Below, in pieces: positions 1 through 10,831 of a stretch of 64,000 bases of DNA. Both the position numbers and the translations under genes were made by a program. The notes beneath the pieces are model-generated. The model searched no databases, was not told where the DNA came from, and worked only from the letters and a program-made list of their open reading frames with translations. The stretch comes from Isochrysis galbana (lineage: Eukaryota; Haptophyta; Isochrysidales; Isochrysidaceae). How positions within the stretch are numbered: position 1 is the stretch's first letter; the number at the start of each line of letters is the position of its first letter. The stretch is taken from NCBI GenBank assembly GCA_018136815.1, contig CM030934.1, forward strand, positions 7,400,977 through 7,464,976. The letters are read 5' to 3'.

Positions 1-82
1 GTCCGTAGTGACAGGGGGCCTGACGATCTCGTAAAGGCACTGTACAGGCGTGAGAAGCGTGGAGTGGCATGCATCGACGTAC

Positions 83-748
83 CTCGAAGAGCACCGCTAT
101 CTTCAAGATACTAAGCATACGAGCCAGGTGAAGTGGAGCGGCGCGGACCATGTCGCGGACAATCGAGAAGACGAGTGCTCGATCTGCAGTGCTCCGACTT
201 CGGAGATGAGAGGCTATCGACATCCTGACGTGTGGTGCCCGTGCGAGCATTGAAGCGCCTGTGGCATCTGCTACATTGACTGCTTCACGGAGAAGCCGGA
301 GGCGAGGAGGTCCCTGAGACTCGGGAAGTGCATATTGACACCAGGTGTTGAAGTCATATCCACTAGCTTGCTTAAGTGCTTGTGCAGCCACGCTCAGCGT
401 CTCTGGCGTGGACTTGCACGACATGAGGACGCGGCTGAGAAGTTCCCGCAGATCGAGTTCCGTGCAGGCTCCACCGACGGGTACGGATCGCACGGCGATG
501 CCAAGGCTGACCATGGCCGCGCCGATTTGGGCAATCTCGTGCAGTCCCGCTGGACTATGCCAGGCTGCACCACCCGCAGACGGGAGAGAATGATGACGGT
601 CGCGGATCGGGTCGTCCAGCTGTGCTTGTGTCATGCTATCAACGAGCCGCAGCGCATGCTGCCCCACTCTCAGGGCGTCGTCCCACTGCTGGCTGTGCAC
701 AAGGCCTTCGAGCTTGAGCCTAGCCAGCAGGAGCTTCTCCACGTCCAT
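83..748 (-). CDS. Unrecognised protein, 5' exon of a gene running off the left edge
   Basis: A reading frame on the minus strand opens with ATG at 748-746 and stays open to the window edge without a stop. A strong splice donor (GAG then GTACGT) at 82-77 suggests the first exon ends at 83, giving 222 residues here. The N-terminus (MDVEKLLLARLKLEG, then SQQWDDALRVGQHALRLVDS) looks like paired amphipathic helices of the TPR sort; the rest is helical and has no motif I can name. The plus-strand ORFs over the same bases look like shadows because this minus frame is longer and more protein-like. I do not recognise the family. The start is the first ATG after a GC-rich leader. Confidence 0.55.
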
Positions 749-2069
749 CGTGAGTATGGGGCGAACAAGAGAGCCCGAGCCGGCAGCGCGTCGAGCCAAC
801 ACTCAAAACCTCGCTCCCGTCTGCAGACGTCGAGTGCGTCCACAGCCCGTGCGTCGAGCTGAAGGGCAAGGAAGGGGGACGAACGAGCGAGGGAGCAGGA
901 GCGTGCGGGGAAGTGGGGGAGGGGGGGGGGGATGGAAGTGGGGTGTGGGGAGAGCAGAGTTTTCCCGCGCGGCTTCCGTCCCCATCTCAGTATAATCAAT
1001 CTGTGATGTGGTCCGCCCCCCCGCGGCCCGCGCGTCCCGCCAGCCGTAGAGGCCGCGGGGGGGGGGGTGGGGAGGAGGTTGGGGAAGGAAAGGAGAAGAA
1101 GCGAGAGGGGAGGTGAAGGAAGGGCGGGGGCCCCCCGCTCTTCCTCCGGCTGTGGGATCTCGCCGTCCTTTTTTGGGGGGGGGGGGGGTTGACCCCCACT
1201 ATTCTAAACTCTGACCATCTGCCCTCCCCCTCCTCTGCTCCTCCCGCCTCTCCCGCCGCCAGCTCTCCGCCCCCCCCCCCCCCCCCCCTCCGTCTTTTCC
1301 CGCCGACGGAGAGGAGGAGAGAGTGCCCCCCCCCCTCTCTCTCTCCCTCTCTCTCTCCCGCCCATCCCATCCATGGGTTGCATCTGCGGCAATCCTCTGC
1401 GACCTCCCCCCCCCTGCGCTCTCTCCCGGGCCTTCTTCTCCCGCCCTTCCTCTATCTTCTATCTATGGACACCCCCCCCCCCCTTCCTCCCTCCTGTCCC
1501 CGGTGGCCTCTGCCACCTCTTGCGGCTGCGTACCGGTCGACCCACGCGAGCGAATCGCCTAAGCGTCGAGATCGTTTGTGTCGGTCGGACGACATCGTAG
1601 TAGTCGTCCTGGCAACGTAAATCCAAATTGTGTGTTCACCCTACGAGGCGCACTGCAAATAAAATAAGGACGAGACCTCTCAGCTCTCAGTGGGCGAGAG
1701 CCGCGTCTAATTAGAAGTTAGAATTTAGGGGGTGTCAGCTAAAAAAAGGGCTGGCCTTGCCAAGAAAACATTCTTAAAGGTTCAGGCTACTATATACTGC
1801 TAGCTACTAGCTACGGGGGTCCCATCACGGACTCACGGTGCTGCCTCTCGCCTCTCGCCTCTCGCCATCGCCTATCGCCGAAAGACTCGCCTGAGGCCGA
1901 GGCACATCCCCCCCCCCCCCCCCCCCGAGCAAACCCCCGCGAAGGCGAAGACACCATGAGCGTAGACAACCCACCAACGTCGTGACATCCACACCACAGC
2001 AAAAAGAAACGGGCCACCAAGAGGCGCAGGAGAAAGGCGTGAACCGACCACTGGGGGCCAGTGCACCCC
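749..2069. other. Intergenic, homopolymer-rich; no gene seen
   Basis: Long poly-G and poly-C runs (about 921-930, 1062-1069, 1176-1188, 1267-1288, 1911-1926) and CT-rich tracts (1333-1357) dominate. Short ORFs here are proline- or glycine-rich products of these runs. A stretch near 1766-1800 (cattcttaaaggttcaggct) resembles the A-rich boundary of the LINE-like family described elsewhere in the window, so 1740-2225 may be retroelement debris. Confidence 0.5.
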
Positions 2070-2225
2070 GTCCAACCCGGCCCCCCCCACGACCCGAGCC
2101 CCTAAGTAGAGCACGAGGGGAGTTGCCGCAAGGCGGAAAGTGAGGGAGAGGAAGGGAATTGGGCGTGGCTACAATAGTCAACCCCATGGCCGCGTGCGTG
2201 GCGAGAATATTAAGAGGTTTTCCCC
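2070..2225 (-). repeat. Dispersed repeat X (LINE 3'-end-like), minus-oriented copy
   Basis: Read on the minus strand, this matches segments at 25235-25350 (+), 33125-33400 (+) and 55035-55300 (-). Shared landmarks, in order, are an A-rich start followed by cttcttaatattctc, a CpG-rich stretch, and the block ctcgtgctctac followed by ctaggggctc. The A-rich start and the neighbouring retroelement debris suggest a retroelement end. It lies about 170 bp upstream of the RNA methyltransferase gene. Confidence 0.6.
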
Positions 2226-2398
2226 CCCTAATCTCTCCATATCTCGGTCTTGTTGTGCCGACTTCTCATCAGGGTGTGGATGGCAACCTATCCACCCGAT
2301 CACGAGGAACCACCATACCCTTACTATTGAACCTAGAAAATAGTCTGTTCTAGAGTCAGTACCAGAATAGAGCACCAGTCTCGTCCGTCGCTTGTCGC

Positions 2399-4407
2399 AT
2401 GGCGTCGGCCGTCTCCCTGCTCGCGCCCACTCTCTTGGCGTGCACGGCGCCGAGACCCAAGCTGCTGCGCGACTTCCGGGTGGTATGTGTCTCACCTTCT
2501 ACGCCAGGAAATGTGGGGATGATCGCGCGCGCCATCGCTAATTTCGAGGCGGGTGGGCTCACACTTGTCGCTCCTGGCTACGACCGTACGCAGCTGTTTC
2601 CCCTCCCTCAGCTCCCCTCTGTCCCCCTCCTCTCACCTCTTCCTCCTCCACCCCTCTTTCCCTCATTTGCCTTTTTCCTCTCCCTTACACTCTCCTTCCC
2701 CCCTCTCGCTCGCTCGCTAGCTTGCTTACGCCCACCTGCTTGCTGATGCCCCGACGCCCATTATATCTTGTCTGCACTCATTTCTTTCCACGCTTCACTT
2801 ATCGCTTGACCCCAACCGCGGGTGCCTCATGTCGTCACTTAAGCTGGTCCTTGGTCTCTCCTCCTTCGTTTACCGCGCACGCACGGCGTTGCGCTCGGAT
2901 CGTGTGCATCCGAAAGCAGCTTGGTACGCCCATTCTGGCATATCCTAGATTGATGAAGCTTATACAGGCACATTGACAGGGCTTCACTGCTGCTTGGTCC
3001 CCCGTAGGCTCAGATCCTGAGTGTGTAGCCTTCGAGCGACGACTCGCAACGCAGTCATCGGCGCTTCAAGTACTTGATGAAGCACGTGTTTGCTCTACTC
3101 TGGCTGAGGCTATCAGTGGATGTGAGGCAGCCGTCGGGTTCACTCGCCGGCGCGGCGTGCTCCGATCTGCGTCCTCAGTTGACATCACAGTTGGCCAGCT
3201 TGCGTCGCTCTTACCAAAATGCCGCTCCAGCTCATTCGGAAGTATCAATCATCACTCTGAGCAATCCGCCAGTCCCTCAGAAGGCCAGCAATGTCACAAG
3301 GCCATTGCTTTGGTATTTGGTCGTGAGGCAGATGGGCTTCACACCTCTGAACTTTTACAATGCAGTTTCACGTGTGAGATTCTCACGTCCGCAACGGTAT
3401 GCGCTGAGATAGCCCCCTTGCATGACTGTGGTCGGAAAAGCAGGACGAACTCAGTCAACCTGCGCACGGCACGCTTCTGCTTTGCACCGCGTCAATGAGG
3501 CAGCACACGTAGCATAGGCAGCACAAGTAGCAACACAATCAAATTTGCGTCAATGAGGGCCGTTCACGGCCTCGTAGACCATGGCGACGGCTCAATGTCG
3601 AAATCTGTGAATTTGCAGAATCCAAGTACTTTCTGTGGGCTCTGTACGAAGGCATCAGACAGAGCGTCTTTGTCGTTGTTGATGTCTCACCCCAACACCC
3701 TCTTCCCTTGACCTTCCCAGCATGGATCACTCAATCTGGCTCAAGCTGCTACGTTTGCCCTTGGCCGGGCATTTGAGGAGACGTATTATGCCACAAGCCG
3801 AGCTGCCACCACCCAGCCCATGGCCATCGAGAAATTGAGTCCGGACATCTCTTCCACAGATACTGACCATGGTCTTGTGCTCCATCCACTTGGAGCAGAC
3901 CAAACGAGTCGGCGTGCCTCGTTGCTTCGTCCTTTCTCATCTGTTACAAGTGCCTCTTCTACCCAGAGGCGTGTCCCCGGTGCAGCAGGGAAACGACCGC
4001 AAGTCTTGCCCGCCTTGCAGCCGGCTAGTGCCTCCGAGCTAGATGTTCTCATTCGCCGCTTTCTTTCACTTGCATATCCTCGTCCTGAATCCGCCACGGA
4101 TGGAATTGCAAAAATCTCTGCTGCCATTGTGCCAGGCGCTCAGACAGGCCCTGTGGAGCCAAAAGAATCCGAGTCCAAACAAGATATTTCCGACGGCAAC
4201 GATGTTGCCCTTGCGGCCACCAGTATCGAGGCCTGGGTGCGTACCTCACGTGGATCCAGACCCGCAACGCCGGAGAAGAAGACCGAGGCCATTGTTCGAA
4301 GAGTATTGCAGCGAGCACACCTCACTGGGAAGGAACTTCGAGCTCTTCACGGTGCTGTGCGCCAAGTCGAGCGCCGGCTGAATGGGGGTGAATATTACAA
4401 CGGGTAG
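2399..4407 (+). CDS. SpoU-family tRNA/rRNA 2'-O-methyltransferase, TrmJ-like, three exons
   Basis: Predicted exons are 2399-2585, 3014-3396 and 3721-4407 (418 aa), joined at GT-AG sites that keep frame (phase 1, then phase 0). All SpoU landmarks appear only after joining: STPGNVGMIARAIANF near residues 38-53, the split APGYD/HPEC block across junction 1, ALVFGREADGLHTSELL (motif 2), and HGSLNLAQAATFALGRAFEE (motif 3) directly after junction 2. These form the knotted SAM-binding fold that methylates ribose 2'-OH. The last ~60 residues (RRVLQRAHLTGKELRALHGAVRQVERR) resemble the C-terminal helices of bacterial TrmJ, which acts on tRNA position 32; a long Ser/Pro-rich linker precedes them. The hydrophobic N-terminus could be an organelle transit peptide. 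Substrate and compartment are inference. Confidence 0.85.
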
Positions 4408-5117
4408 ATTACAACTGACCTCATCGATGTCACGGCTAGTGGAACTGCCAGTTTCGCTACGGGATGCTGACCAGGCCTCCAGCTATTCCGTAGATTACCC
4501 GTACACTTCGCGGGCCCCACCAACATGCGCCACACGAGCGCTTGGAGTACGGTTCCTTGCTCCTTCTCAACTAGACCATTCACTAGGGTGTTGAGGCTTG
4601 ATGCATCGTTAGTAAAGAATGTTATGACCTAGCTCGCCATCCCCACCAGCCATCGGACACCACTTTTCATTCAGCCCCGGAGCTCCGCGCCCGAGCCGGG
4701 CGCGTGCTCAGGAGCGCGCGCGCTCTATATAAGGCGCGGGACTTCTACCGTCCCCGTTGTGCACTTGTAACTTCTACTGCCCCTCCCCTCCCTGCCCCCC
4801 CCCCCCCTTCCCTCCGCTCCCCGGGGATGCGGAGGCGAGGAGGCGTTGATGGCACTGACCATTGCAACACGAACCCGCCGCGTGGGCGCCTGTTTGAGGA
4901 GCCCATCATGCGCGGCGGCCTGGTACTGCGCGGCGACCCACAGCTCGGCCGCCTCCTTGGCCGAAGCCTCCCATGTTGGCCAAGTCGGCTTCGGCTCCTC
5001 TCAAGTCTCAAGCCATCTAGTTCATGTTCACATCAGGCCTTGGCGGTCTGCCACCGGTGATGGGTAGTAGAGAATTTAGCAGCCCTTTTCGCACCCGTAG
5101 ATACGTTTGACCAGAAT
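4408..5117. other. Intergenic; strong TATA box but no convincing gene
   Basis: Downstream of the methyltransferase gene. A GC-rich stretch with a TATATAAG box at 4726-4733 is followed by poly-C and short ORFs that I cannot link to any family. Because transposon fragments follow at 5118, the promoter-like block may be remnant LTR or transposon sequence. Confidence 0.4.
4726..4733 (+). promoter_or_regulatory. TATA box (TATATAAG)
   Basis: A consensus TATA element stands out in a strongly GC-rich stretch (gcgcgctctatataaggcgc). No host ORF begins at the expected distance, so it may be the promoter of a decayed retroelement. Confidence 0.35.
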
Positions 5118-5562
5118 CTATGATGTGCCGCTTCGGGGGGTGGAGTTTGGAGTATGTACGGAGTGCTTGTGCATCCACCACAGCTGTCCTCCTACAATCT
5201 TCAGCGAGTGACCGGGCCACTCGGTGACGCGCTTGTGCATGGTGTCGGCCGACACTTCGCTCACACGCGCGCCATTCTTCTTCTTTGAAGTGCCGCGGCC
5301 CTTGAGATTGATTTTGGACAGCTTGCGCTCCTTCCTAGGGACGTACTTTGACAGCGAGACCTTGCGCTTCTTGTTGATCTCCGCCGCGGCCGGCAGGTGC
5401 TTGGTGACAAATGAATCGAGCGTCGACTGGGCGGCGGCGGCGGTGGTGGTGCTCTCGGTGTCGGCAAACTCCATCAGGACATCTCCGTTGTGCTCCTCGT
5501 CATCCTCCCGCACCTCCTCACACTGCTCTTCGTCGCTCGAGGAGTTGTCGAACTCCGGCACA
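5118..5562 (-). pseudogene. Fragment of a zinc-finger (hAT-like) transposon ORF
   Basis: The minus frame carries an acidic, Ser-rich stretch, then STLDSFVTKHLPAAAEINKKR, VSLSKYVPRK, a Lys-rich linker, SKKKNGARVSEVSADTMHKR and LKIVGGQLW. These align in order with the ORF at 33430-34569 (FFKKHMPVASEISKKRKVSF, SKKKNGARMNDVSADTIAKR, LKVIAGQLW). The copy stops just before the zinc-binding cysteines and has lost its own start. Upstream the frame continues into antisense gypsy sequence, so the first ~38 codons of the apparent ORF (to 5672) are not part of it. Confidence 0.65.
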
Positions 5563-6125
5563 CTGCTATGAAGGACACCGTCCAGGGTGGGCCGGCGTCG
5601 CGTCTGATGCGCTGGGCGCTCAAGTTGTCCGAGTATCGCTTCACCGTCGAGCACAAGCCGGGCGCTAATCACAAAGACGCGGATGGCGTGTCACGCTTGG
5701 TGGCTGCAGACGATGGGACGTCGGAGACGTCCGCTCCTAAGCAGGGGGGTGGGCAGCTGCTAGCCGCCGTCGTCCCTAACTCTCGCTCCACCACGGCATC
5801 GAATAATCAGTCGCCAGCCGTCGCCGCCTCTCGTTCTCGTACCACCACGGCATCCAGTCTGCAAGCTGACGAACGATCGTCCAGGATGTCCTCTACGACC
5901 AGGGATTCTATCAACCTCTCCTACCTCGACGTCGGTACACCTAACGCCGAGGCGCTCAAAGAGGCACAGGCCGAGGACCCCGACTGCCACGACCTCATCC
6001 GCTTTCTCTCTTCCGCTCCTCATAACCCCGACCTCGACCATCGTCGCTTGCGTTGGCTTAGTCGCGAATCTTCTCGATGCCTGTTGCGATCTGGACTACT
6101 CTACCGACGAGTGCCGGACGCCTAG
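5555..6125 (+). mobile_element. Ty3/gypsy LTR-retrotransposon pol fragment (RNase H end)
   Basis: The plus frame reads SRLMRWALKLSEYRFTVEHK followed by PGANHKDADGVSRL. This is the C-terminal signature of gypsy RNase H (RW...L..Y.F...HKPG.NH..AD..SR). A Ser/Thr-rich linker follows, then a helical stretch ending in SRCLLRSGLLYRRVPDA, where gypsy polyproteins lead into the integrase zinc finger. The frame stops at 6125 before any HHCC motif, so only about 190 codons of pol remain. The left edge abuts the zinc-finger ORF fragment at about 5555-5565. Confidence 0.8.
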
Positions 6126-7439
6126 GATCTAGGGTTGTGGAGCGCCCTCTCTCTTTCTCTCGAAGAGAAGGGAAGTTTCCCCACCTTTCTTCCTCCCAGG
6201 CGCCTCGCAAAAGGTTTAATTCGCTATCTCCCCGCGTTTCTTTACCTGCTTCTGGGGGCAATCAGGTTTGGTTTGCCATCTCCCCTCGGAGATCGATTTA
6301 GGTTCGCTGCTTGGGTGAGGGAATCTTTCTCCTTGGTCCTTGGTTTGCCATCTCCCCTTGGAGATTGATTTAGATTCGCTGCTTTGGTTTTGGGTTATCT
6401 TTCCCCTTGATGCAAGTTGCATGGAAGCCCTTGGTCCCGTTGGTTTTTGGTTTTCTCCTCCCTTGGTTGCTACTCGGGGTTGCTCGATAGAAACGTCTAG
6501 AAGGTCCACGCTCAACAACAAGATTTCTTCGATTGCAAGGATACCTCGCTGCGATCTGTATCCAATGTGATCGCCGTGGTTGCGCGACATAACGTTCCTC
6601 TTCGACTTTCCGCCTTGGTGGGAAAATCCAAAGCGAAGACACGCTCCGACCCTCGCTGCGGATTCTCTCTCTCTCTCGCTCTCTCTCTCTGTCTCTCGCG
6701 ACGTGTTTGAGTTACCGGCGATGTGGGGTCTCGGTTATTTCATGTTTTGCTTGGTTTGGGTGAATGATTCTAGTGTGTTCGTGAGTCGGTGTCGCAGCAT
6801 CGTTGGATCCGACGTCTTGTCGTCAGTCGTCATCCGTCGCTCTCGCTCTCGTCGCTCTCGCTCTCGTAACACTCGTACCCTACAAACTCTCCTTGCCTCA
6901 CCAGCCCCTGCCAACACAGCCCTCCTCTCACTCACCCTCGCCTCTCGCCTCTCGCTCGATGTCGCTCTCGCCGCCGTCCTCGCCCTCGCTCAAGCCCGCC
7001 TGCCCGCCTTCCTCTGCTGACGGGCCTCAGCCCGTCAGCGTCTCCGAAGTCGTCTCCTCCGCCGCGCCTGCCGCCGGTCTGCCTCCTTCCTCATTGCCCT
7101 CAGGCCCTATGGGCCATCCCAATTCGTCAAACCTTAGATCCGACCAGCACTTGGACAAGCTTTTGGCCAAGCTTTGGTGTAAAAATCAACCAGCTCTCCA
7201 ATCAAGCTATCCAGGATTTTGAGCAAGCTTTCTGTAAGGGCTTACAAGTAGTTGAAGAATCCGATGAAATTGGTTGTCTCAAAGACCCCATGCATGCGAC
7301 GCAGAGCCATGGTGGCAACCTGTTCGGTGCCAGTGCTCGCCACCCCGCGCGCTCGCGCGGGTGTGGTTTGGATGGACTGGATGGGCTTTGAGAGGGCTTT
7401 CTGACGAGCCGCCTCGGGCAGCGTGGGGCATGCCCCAGG
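6126..7439. other. Probable retroelement-derived stretch with short direct repeats
   Basis: Two direct repeats (around 6266-6312 and 6338-6386) share ggtttgccatctcccc and ggagat-gatttag-ttcgctgctt with a period of about 72 bp. CT-rich microsatellite lies at 6661-6700 and a (tcgctc)n tract at 6838-6868. A Ser/Pro-rich ORF (6803-7222) could be gag-like but I cannot confirm it. The position directly after a gypsy fragment suggests a decayed LTR element. Confidence 0.35.
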
Positions 7440-7525
7440 TGGGGCGGCGCAGTGGCGAGGGTCGCCTGAGGCTCGGGAGCGGTCGCGGCACACTCCATAT
7501 TTCAAACTATAACAATAGTTTTTCC
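7440..7525 (+). repeat. Dispersed repeat T
   Basis: About 80 bp containing gctcgggagcggtcgcggca and cactccat, then tataacaatagttttt. An inverted-orientation copy lies at 53868-53960. Both copies end in an A/T-rich run. The family is unknown. Confidence 0.6.
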
Positions 7526-7974
7526 CAATACGCAATACTAAAAATACTCCTCATAGGTGTCTCGGTCGTTGATGCTCGTTGCCGGGATCGTCGTGCACTC
7601 ATAGTGACATTTATCTTTGTCCTGTCGAATGAATATCATGTTAAGCGATCCATCGGCAACTAGTCGTTATATTCGAACCTGTACCGACAACTGGGCGTTA
7701 CCACAGCTCTCGTATATTATTGTAAACGGACATATGGACATTTGTTGGCTCAAATTGAATCTGTCCCATATTCGACGGAACGCGACCTACCCCCCCTGCG
7801 GTGCGAGCACCCCCCTCTCATAGCAGGAAGATTATGAATTACTGTTTTGCTCGTGGAATGTTCTTTTGCATTCATCCACTGCAGCGTTGCTATGGCGAGC
7901 TCTATACTGGCCAGTGATACGTATGCGAGCTGCTAGGATGCGTGGTAGAAGTATATGTGAAGGAAAGCCTCGAA
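7526..7974. other. Intergenic; diverged copy of repeat U at 7730-7786
   Basis: No ORF of interest. The segment at 7730-7786 (ggacatttgttggctcaaat, then cgacggaacgcgac) resembles repeat U near the Fanzor remnant, but is much more diverged than the 49969-50030 copy. Downstream of the EF-hand-like gene, which is on the opposite strand. Confidence 0.35.
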
Positions 7975-8920
7975 TCATTGCGAAATCGAGGGGATGCTGC
8001 TGTCTATCCTAGCATTGAGTTCGCGCACTTCGTTATTGAGTTTCATCACTAGCTGGGCGAGCTCCTGAACATGGATTGTATCTTGTGAAGTCTTGGCGGC
8101 CTTGGACGCCTGCTCGAATTTTCTTATTAGCTCGCCTACCCGATCAAGTCGGATGACACCTTCGTTATCATGGTCCACTTCTTTAAAGAGGGCCCGCAAT
8201 TTTTCCTCGTCGTAGGTCTTGGGGTCCATGTCTTTGGCTACAGACAAAAACTCATCCACGTCCAACCCTGATGCGTCCGCGGCCAACGTGTGGATTTTTT
8301 TGCGCATTGGTACCACTTTTTGCACTCGTGTTGACACACCCTCATCGAGGAGTTGCGTCGTGACAGCCACGAACCCCATGGCACCCACCAGTCCGTAGAC
8401 CAAGCCTGCAAAGCCCATACTCCAGGCGGCGATGAGGAGGTCGAGGAGCTCCGCTAACCAATGGCCCGAGTCCGGCGCATAATTGGTCAGAGGATTGCCG
8501 AGGCCGACAAGATTCCCGCATATGTACTTAAACCTAATGCACAGGAAGGGAGAGGAGTATCTGCGAACGCGCATGAACTGACTGGTCTATATGCCCAGCG
8601 AACGGTACAGCGAAGGAAAGCTCAGGGCTGTCCCAACTGGGACACGGTGCGCACCATTCGTAATAGCTGCAGAGGGCGGGATCATCCTCGCACTCAATGG
8701 CCCAAAGGGGCACCGCAAAGATCGAGGAGACCAGGAATATGAGCAAGGGCAGCAGAATGACTGCCACCACTAGAAAGGCCCCGAACGGCCCGCAGCAGGC
8801 GCATCTAGCTTCATTCAGAACAAAATTTGGGTGATGCTCGGTCGACATCCGCTCGTCTGCCACGTCACTCCTAGCCTCTACCCGAGGCGTCTCGCTCGCT
8901 GGACCCTGGTGGGCGCACAT
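7975..8920 (-). CDS. Two-span membrane protein with a degenerate EF-hand, two exons
   Basis: Predicted exons 8920-8583 and 8533-7975 (298 aa) join across a 49-bp GT-AG intron in phase 2 and restore AGHIDQ/FKYICGNLVGLGNP. A Cys-containing N-terminus is followed by a strong hydrophobic span (FLVVAVILLPLLIFLVSS), a Cys-rich loop (ECEDDPALCSYYEWCAPC) and a second hydrophobic region (LLIAAWSMGFAGLVYGLVGA). The C-terminal half is soluble. Its KEVDHDNEGVIRLDRV resembles an EF-hand loop with D1, D3 and G6 but Arg instead of the usual acidic residue at position 12, so calcium binding is doubtful. A helical tail (coiled-coil-like) ends the protein. I do not recognise the family. A copy of MITE-like repeat S lies about 40 bp upstream. 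Confidence 0.7.
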
Positions 8921-8959
8921 CCCAGCCGAAAAGCCTCAGGTGTGACGGCTGCGTCGACG

Positions 8960-9092
8960 ACAACGACGGTTTCTGTTAGAGTTTTCATTTCTGTGCCTTT
9001 TTAACCTTAGTGCTGAGGGACCGAAGACCGAAGCCCTTGACGGCAACGGAGCAACGGAGCCCCTACCTCACGATGGGGGCATGCGAGGTTGG
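8960..9092 (+). repeat. MITE-like repeat S, copy E
   Basis: Shares ctgttagagtttt, agtgctgagggaccg, and cggcaacgga followed by gcccctac with the copy at 23938-24113. It lies between the divergent start of the EF-hand-like gene (8920, -) and a LINE fragment (+). Its end continues into unrelated sequence. Confidence 0.65.
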
Positions 9093-9436
9093 TGTTTATC
9101 CAATGTTATTCATTTTGGAGATATATCTCTCGTCTTCGGAGACTTGGACTTCACGGGGGGCGTGTGCTTCTGCCTCGGCAGCGTTTGCGTCTCCGTCTCT
9201 TGTCTCCGGTGAATCAGCTCCCGGCCTTCTGGAGAGAGGCCATCGCGAACTTCAGGGAACTAGACGTGCAACCATCCTTCCTTACGCTTACGCGAGAAGG
9301 CGCGCTTTCACAACCTATATGGCACAACCCGCACCCCCCCCCCCCCGAAGTACGCGACCCATGGGCGCGCTTGTGGGAGTCGCTACACACACTAATCACT
9401 CATGTAATACACAACGTATTTAAAGACGACGCCCTT
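9093..9436 (+). mobile_element. LINE-like ORF2 fragment, left half
   Basis: LPAFWREAIANFRELDV, LTREGALSQPIWHNP and LWESLHTLITHVIHNVFKDD align with LPAFWKHALENFRRINF, ITREGTQGSPIWHN and WESLQTVIVHNTINPD in the larger LINE copy at 20437-22254. The reading frame is interrupted at 9437 by a 900-bp hAT element and resumes at 10353. The N-terminal part of ORF2, including the reverse transcriptase, is absent. Confidence 0.75.
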
Positions 9437-9444
9437 ATGTGACG
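9437..9444. repeat. 8-bp target-site duplication (atgtgacg), left
   Basis: Identical to 10345-10352 on the other side of the hAT element. Removing one copy plus the element brings the two halves of the LINE fragment together. Confidence 0.85.
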
Positions 9445-10344
9445 CAGGGCCTGTGATTTAACGTTAATCTGGCCATTTCCATGTTGAACAGGCATTTAAG
9501 GGAGGTGTTAACATCGAGCTCCAAAAGGGGTGTTAAACACTAGTGTTAATCCATTAATCTTTCATCTTTGATCTTTGATCCCCGTCTATACATAGCCATA
9601 ATTAGCCCTACGACCTAAAGACCTCTGAGCGCAACTCCCTTGGCCAACAGAATATGCGAAATCTGATGCGCTGGCACGCCGGCGCAAAGGATCTATCGTG
9701 TGTTGACGTGCCCGTCATGGCCATCCTCAAGAAGTATCGCGAGCTGTCTTCGACTTCAGTCAGCAAGGCCGCTACGCTCATACGCTCATCGCCCGACCGC
9801 GCCTCCCGATTATGGTTATGGTTACCGTTCATCAAAGTGAAAGTGAGTGTGTGTGGGGGGGAGCATTGGTGTGCGAGCGCATGTGTGTGTGAGCGCATGT
9901 CTTGGGGGCTCGCGCGACTCATTCGACAAAATTCGATGGCACAACCACAGTGTGGTGAGCTGTGCGCGGTGCGGCTCATGCGCGCTCATGGCTCGTGCAT
10001 CGTGCGTCTACGTGATTGATATGCTGCCCCAGATTTGAGAACGCTGGAGCATAGGCTACTCAATATGTATGATGTATAATGGCTATATGGGAATGGGGGA
10101 GGGGACTGTAGATTAAAGTTACTTGCTATTGAGTACTGGCCGACGCTAGCAAGCGGCCGGCCAGCAGGCCCTGGCGCGCCGCGGCGCGCGGCGCGCTTCT
10201 GGTGGAATGGTCCGCGGGCGGAGGTGTTAAGCAGAGGGGGATAAACAGTCCCTCAGAACGGTGTTAAACAAAGTTGAACACCTGCCGAAATTGCTGTTGA
10301 TGCAGCGTGATTAACACCAGATTAACGTTAAATCACAGCCCCTG
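9445..10344. mobile_element. Non-autonomous hAT transposon, 900 bp
   Basis: The ends are 28-bp terminal inverted repeats (9445-9472 and 10317-10344) matching at 27 of 28 positions, starting CAGGG as in hAT elements, and flanked by an 8-bp duplication. Just inside both ends are repeated GTGTTAA motifs (about 9513, 9530, 9542 on the left; 10224, 10260 and inverted near 10310 on the right), the arrangement expected for hAT transposase-binding subterminal repeats. The interior has short ORFs only and no transposase domain, so mobilisation would need a transposase in trans. Insertion is younger than the LINE it splits. Confidence 0.9.
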
Positions 10345-10352
10345 ATGTGACG
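10345..10352. repeat. 8-bp target-site duplication (atgtgacg), right
   Basis: Right-hand partner of 9437-9444, the duplicated insertion site of the 900-bp hAT element. Confidence 0.85.
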
Positions 10353-10616
10353 CCATACAGTAAAGAGGAATGCTCGGCTTATGTCGAGCACCCAACCGAC
10401 ACCTTCGTGCACGAAGGTCGAACCATTCGCAAGAAGGAATTCTTAGACTCTTGGGACACGGTGGTTAGCCACGCGATGGGCGTACTCGCGGGCAAGCGGG
10501 GAATCGAAAGAACGTCCGATTGTCCGATTCCGGACACAAAGGACACAGACGACCACGAAGACGGAAGACGGAACCTAGCCGCACGAGGCGGGAAATACGT
10601 CACAGAGGGAAGTTAG
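10353..10616 (+). mobile_element. LINE-like ORF2 fragment, right half
   Basis: TPYSKEECSAYVEHPTDTFV and GRTIRKKEFLDSWDTV align with YTMEECAAYLPDGERWIRHR and GNYISVGPFLKSWEKI of the copy at 20437-22254, and with TPYSSEECAQY in the fragment at 23119. It continues the element interrupted at 9437, with a small frame offset between the halves. Confidence 0.7.
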
Positions 10617-10831
10617 ATAGATATAATAATAATCAATGTTATATCCTAGCCAACCCCACTAGCTAATTGGACACAACTTTTCCGTCCCGGAATCCCGCCA
10701 TGCCTGACGGGCCAGGTGTACGAGTGATACCGGGGGGAGGGGGCACCGCCCCCTCCCCTCGATATTTGTCCTCCCCCCAGTGCCAGTGCACGCACCGACC
10801 CCGCGCACCCCAGCGCGTCCTCTCCTCGAGT
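10617..10831. other. Intergenic; nothing recognised
   Basis: GC-rich sequence with short ORFs. It leads directly into repeat V. Confidence 0.4.
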
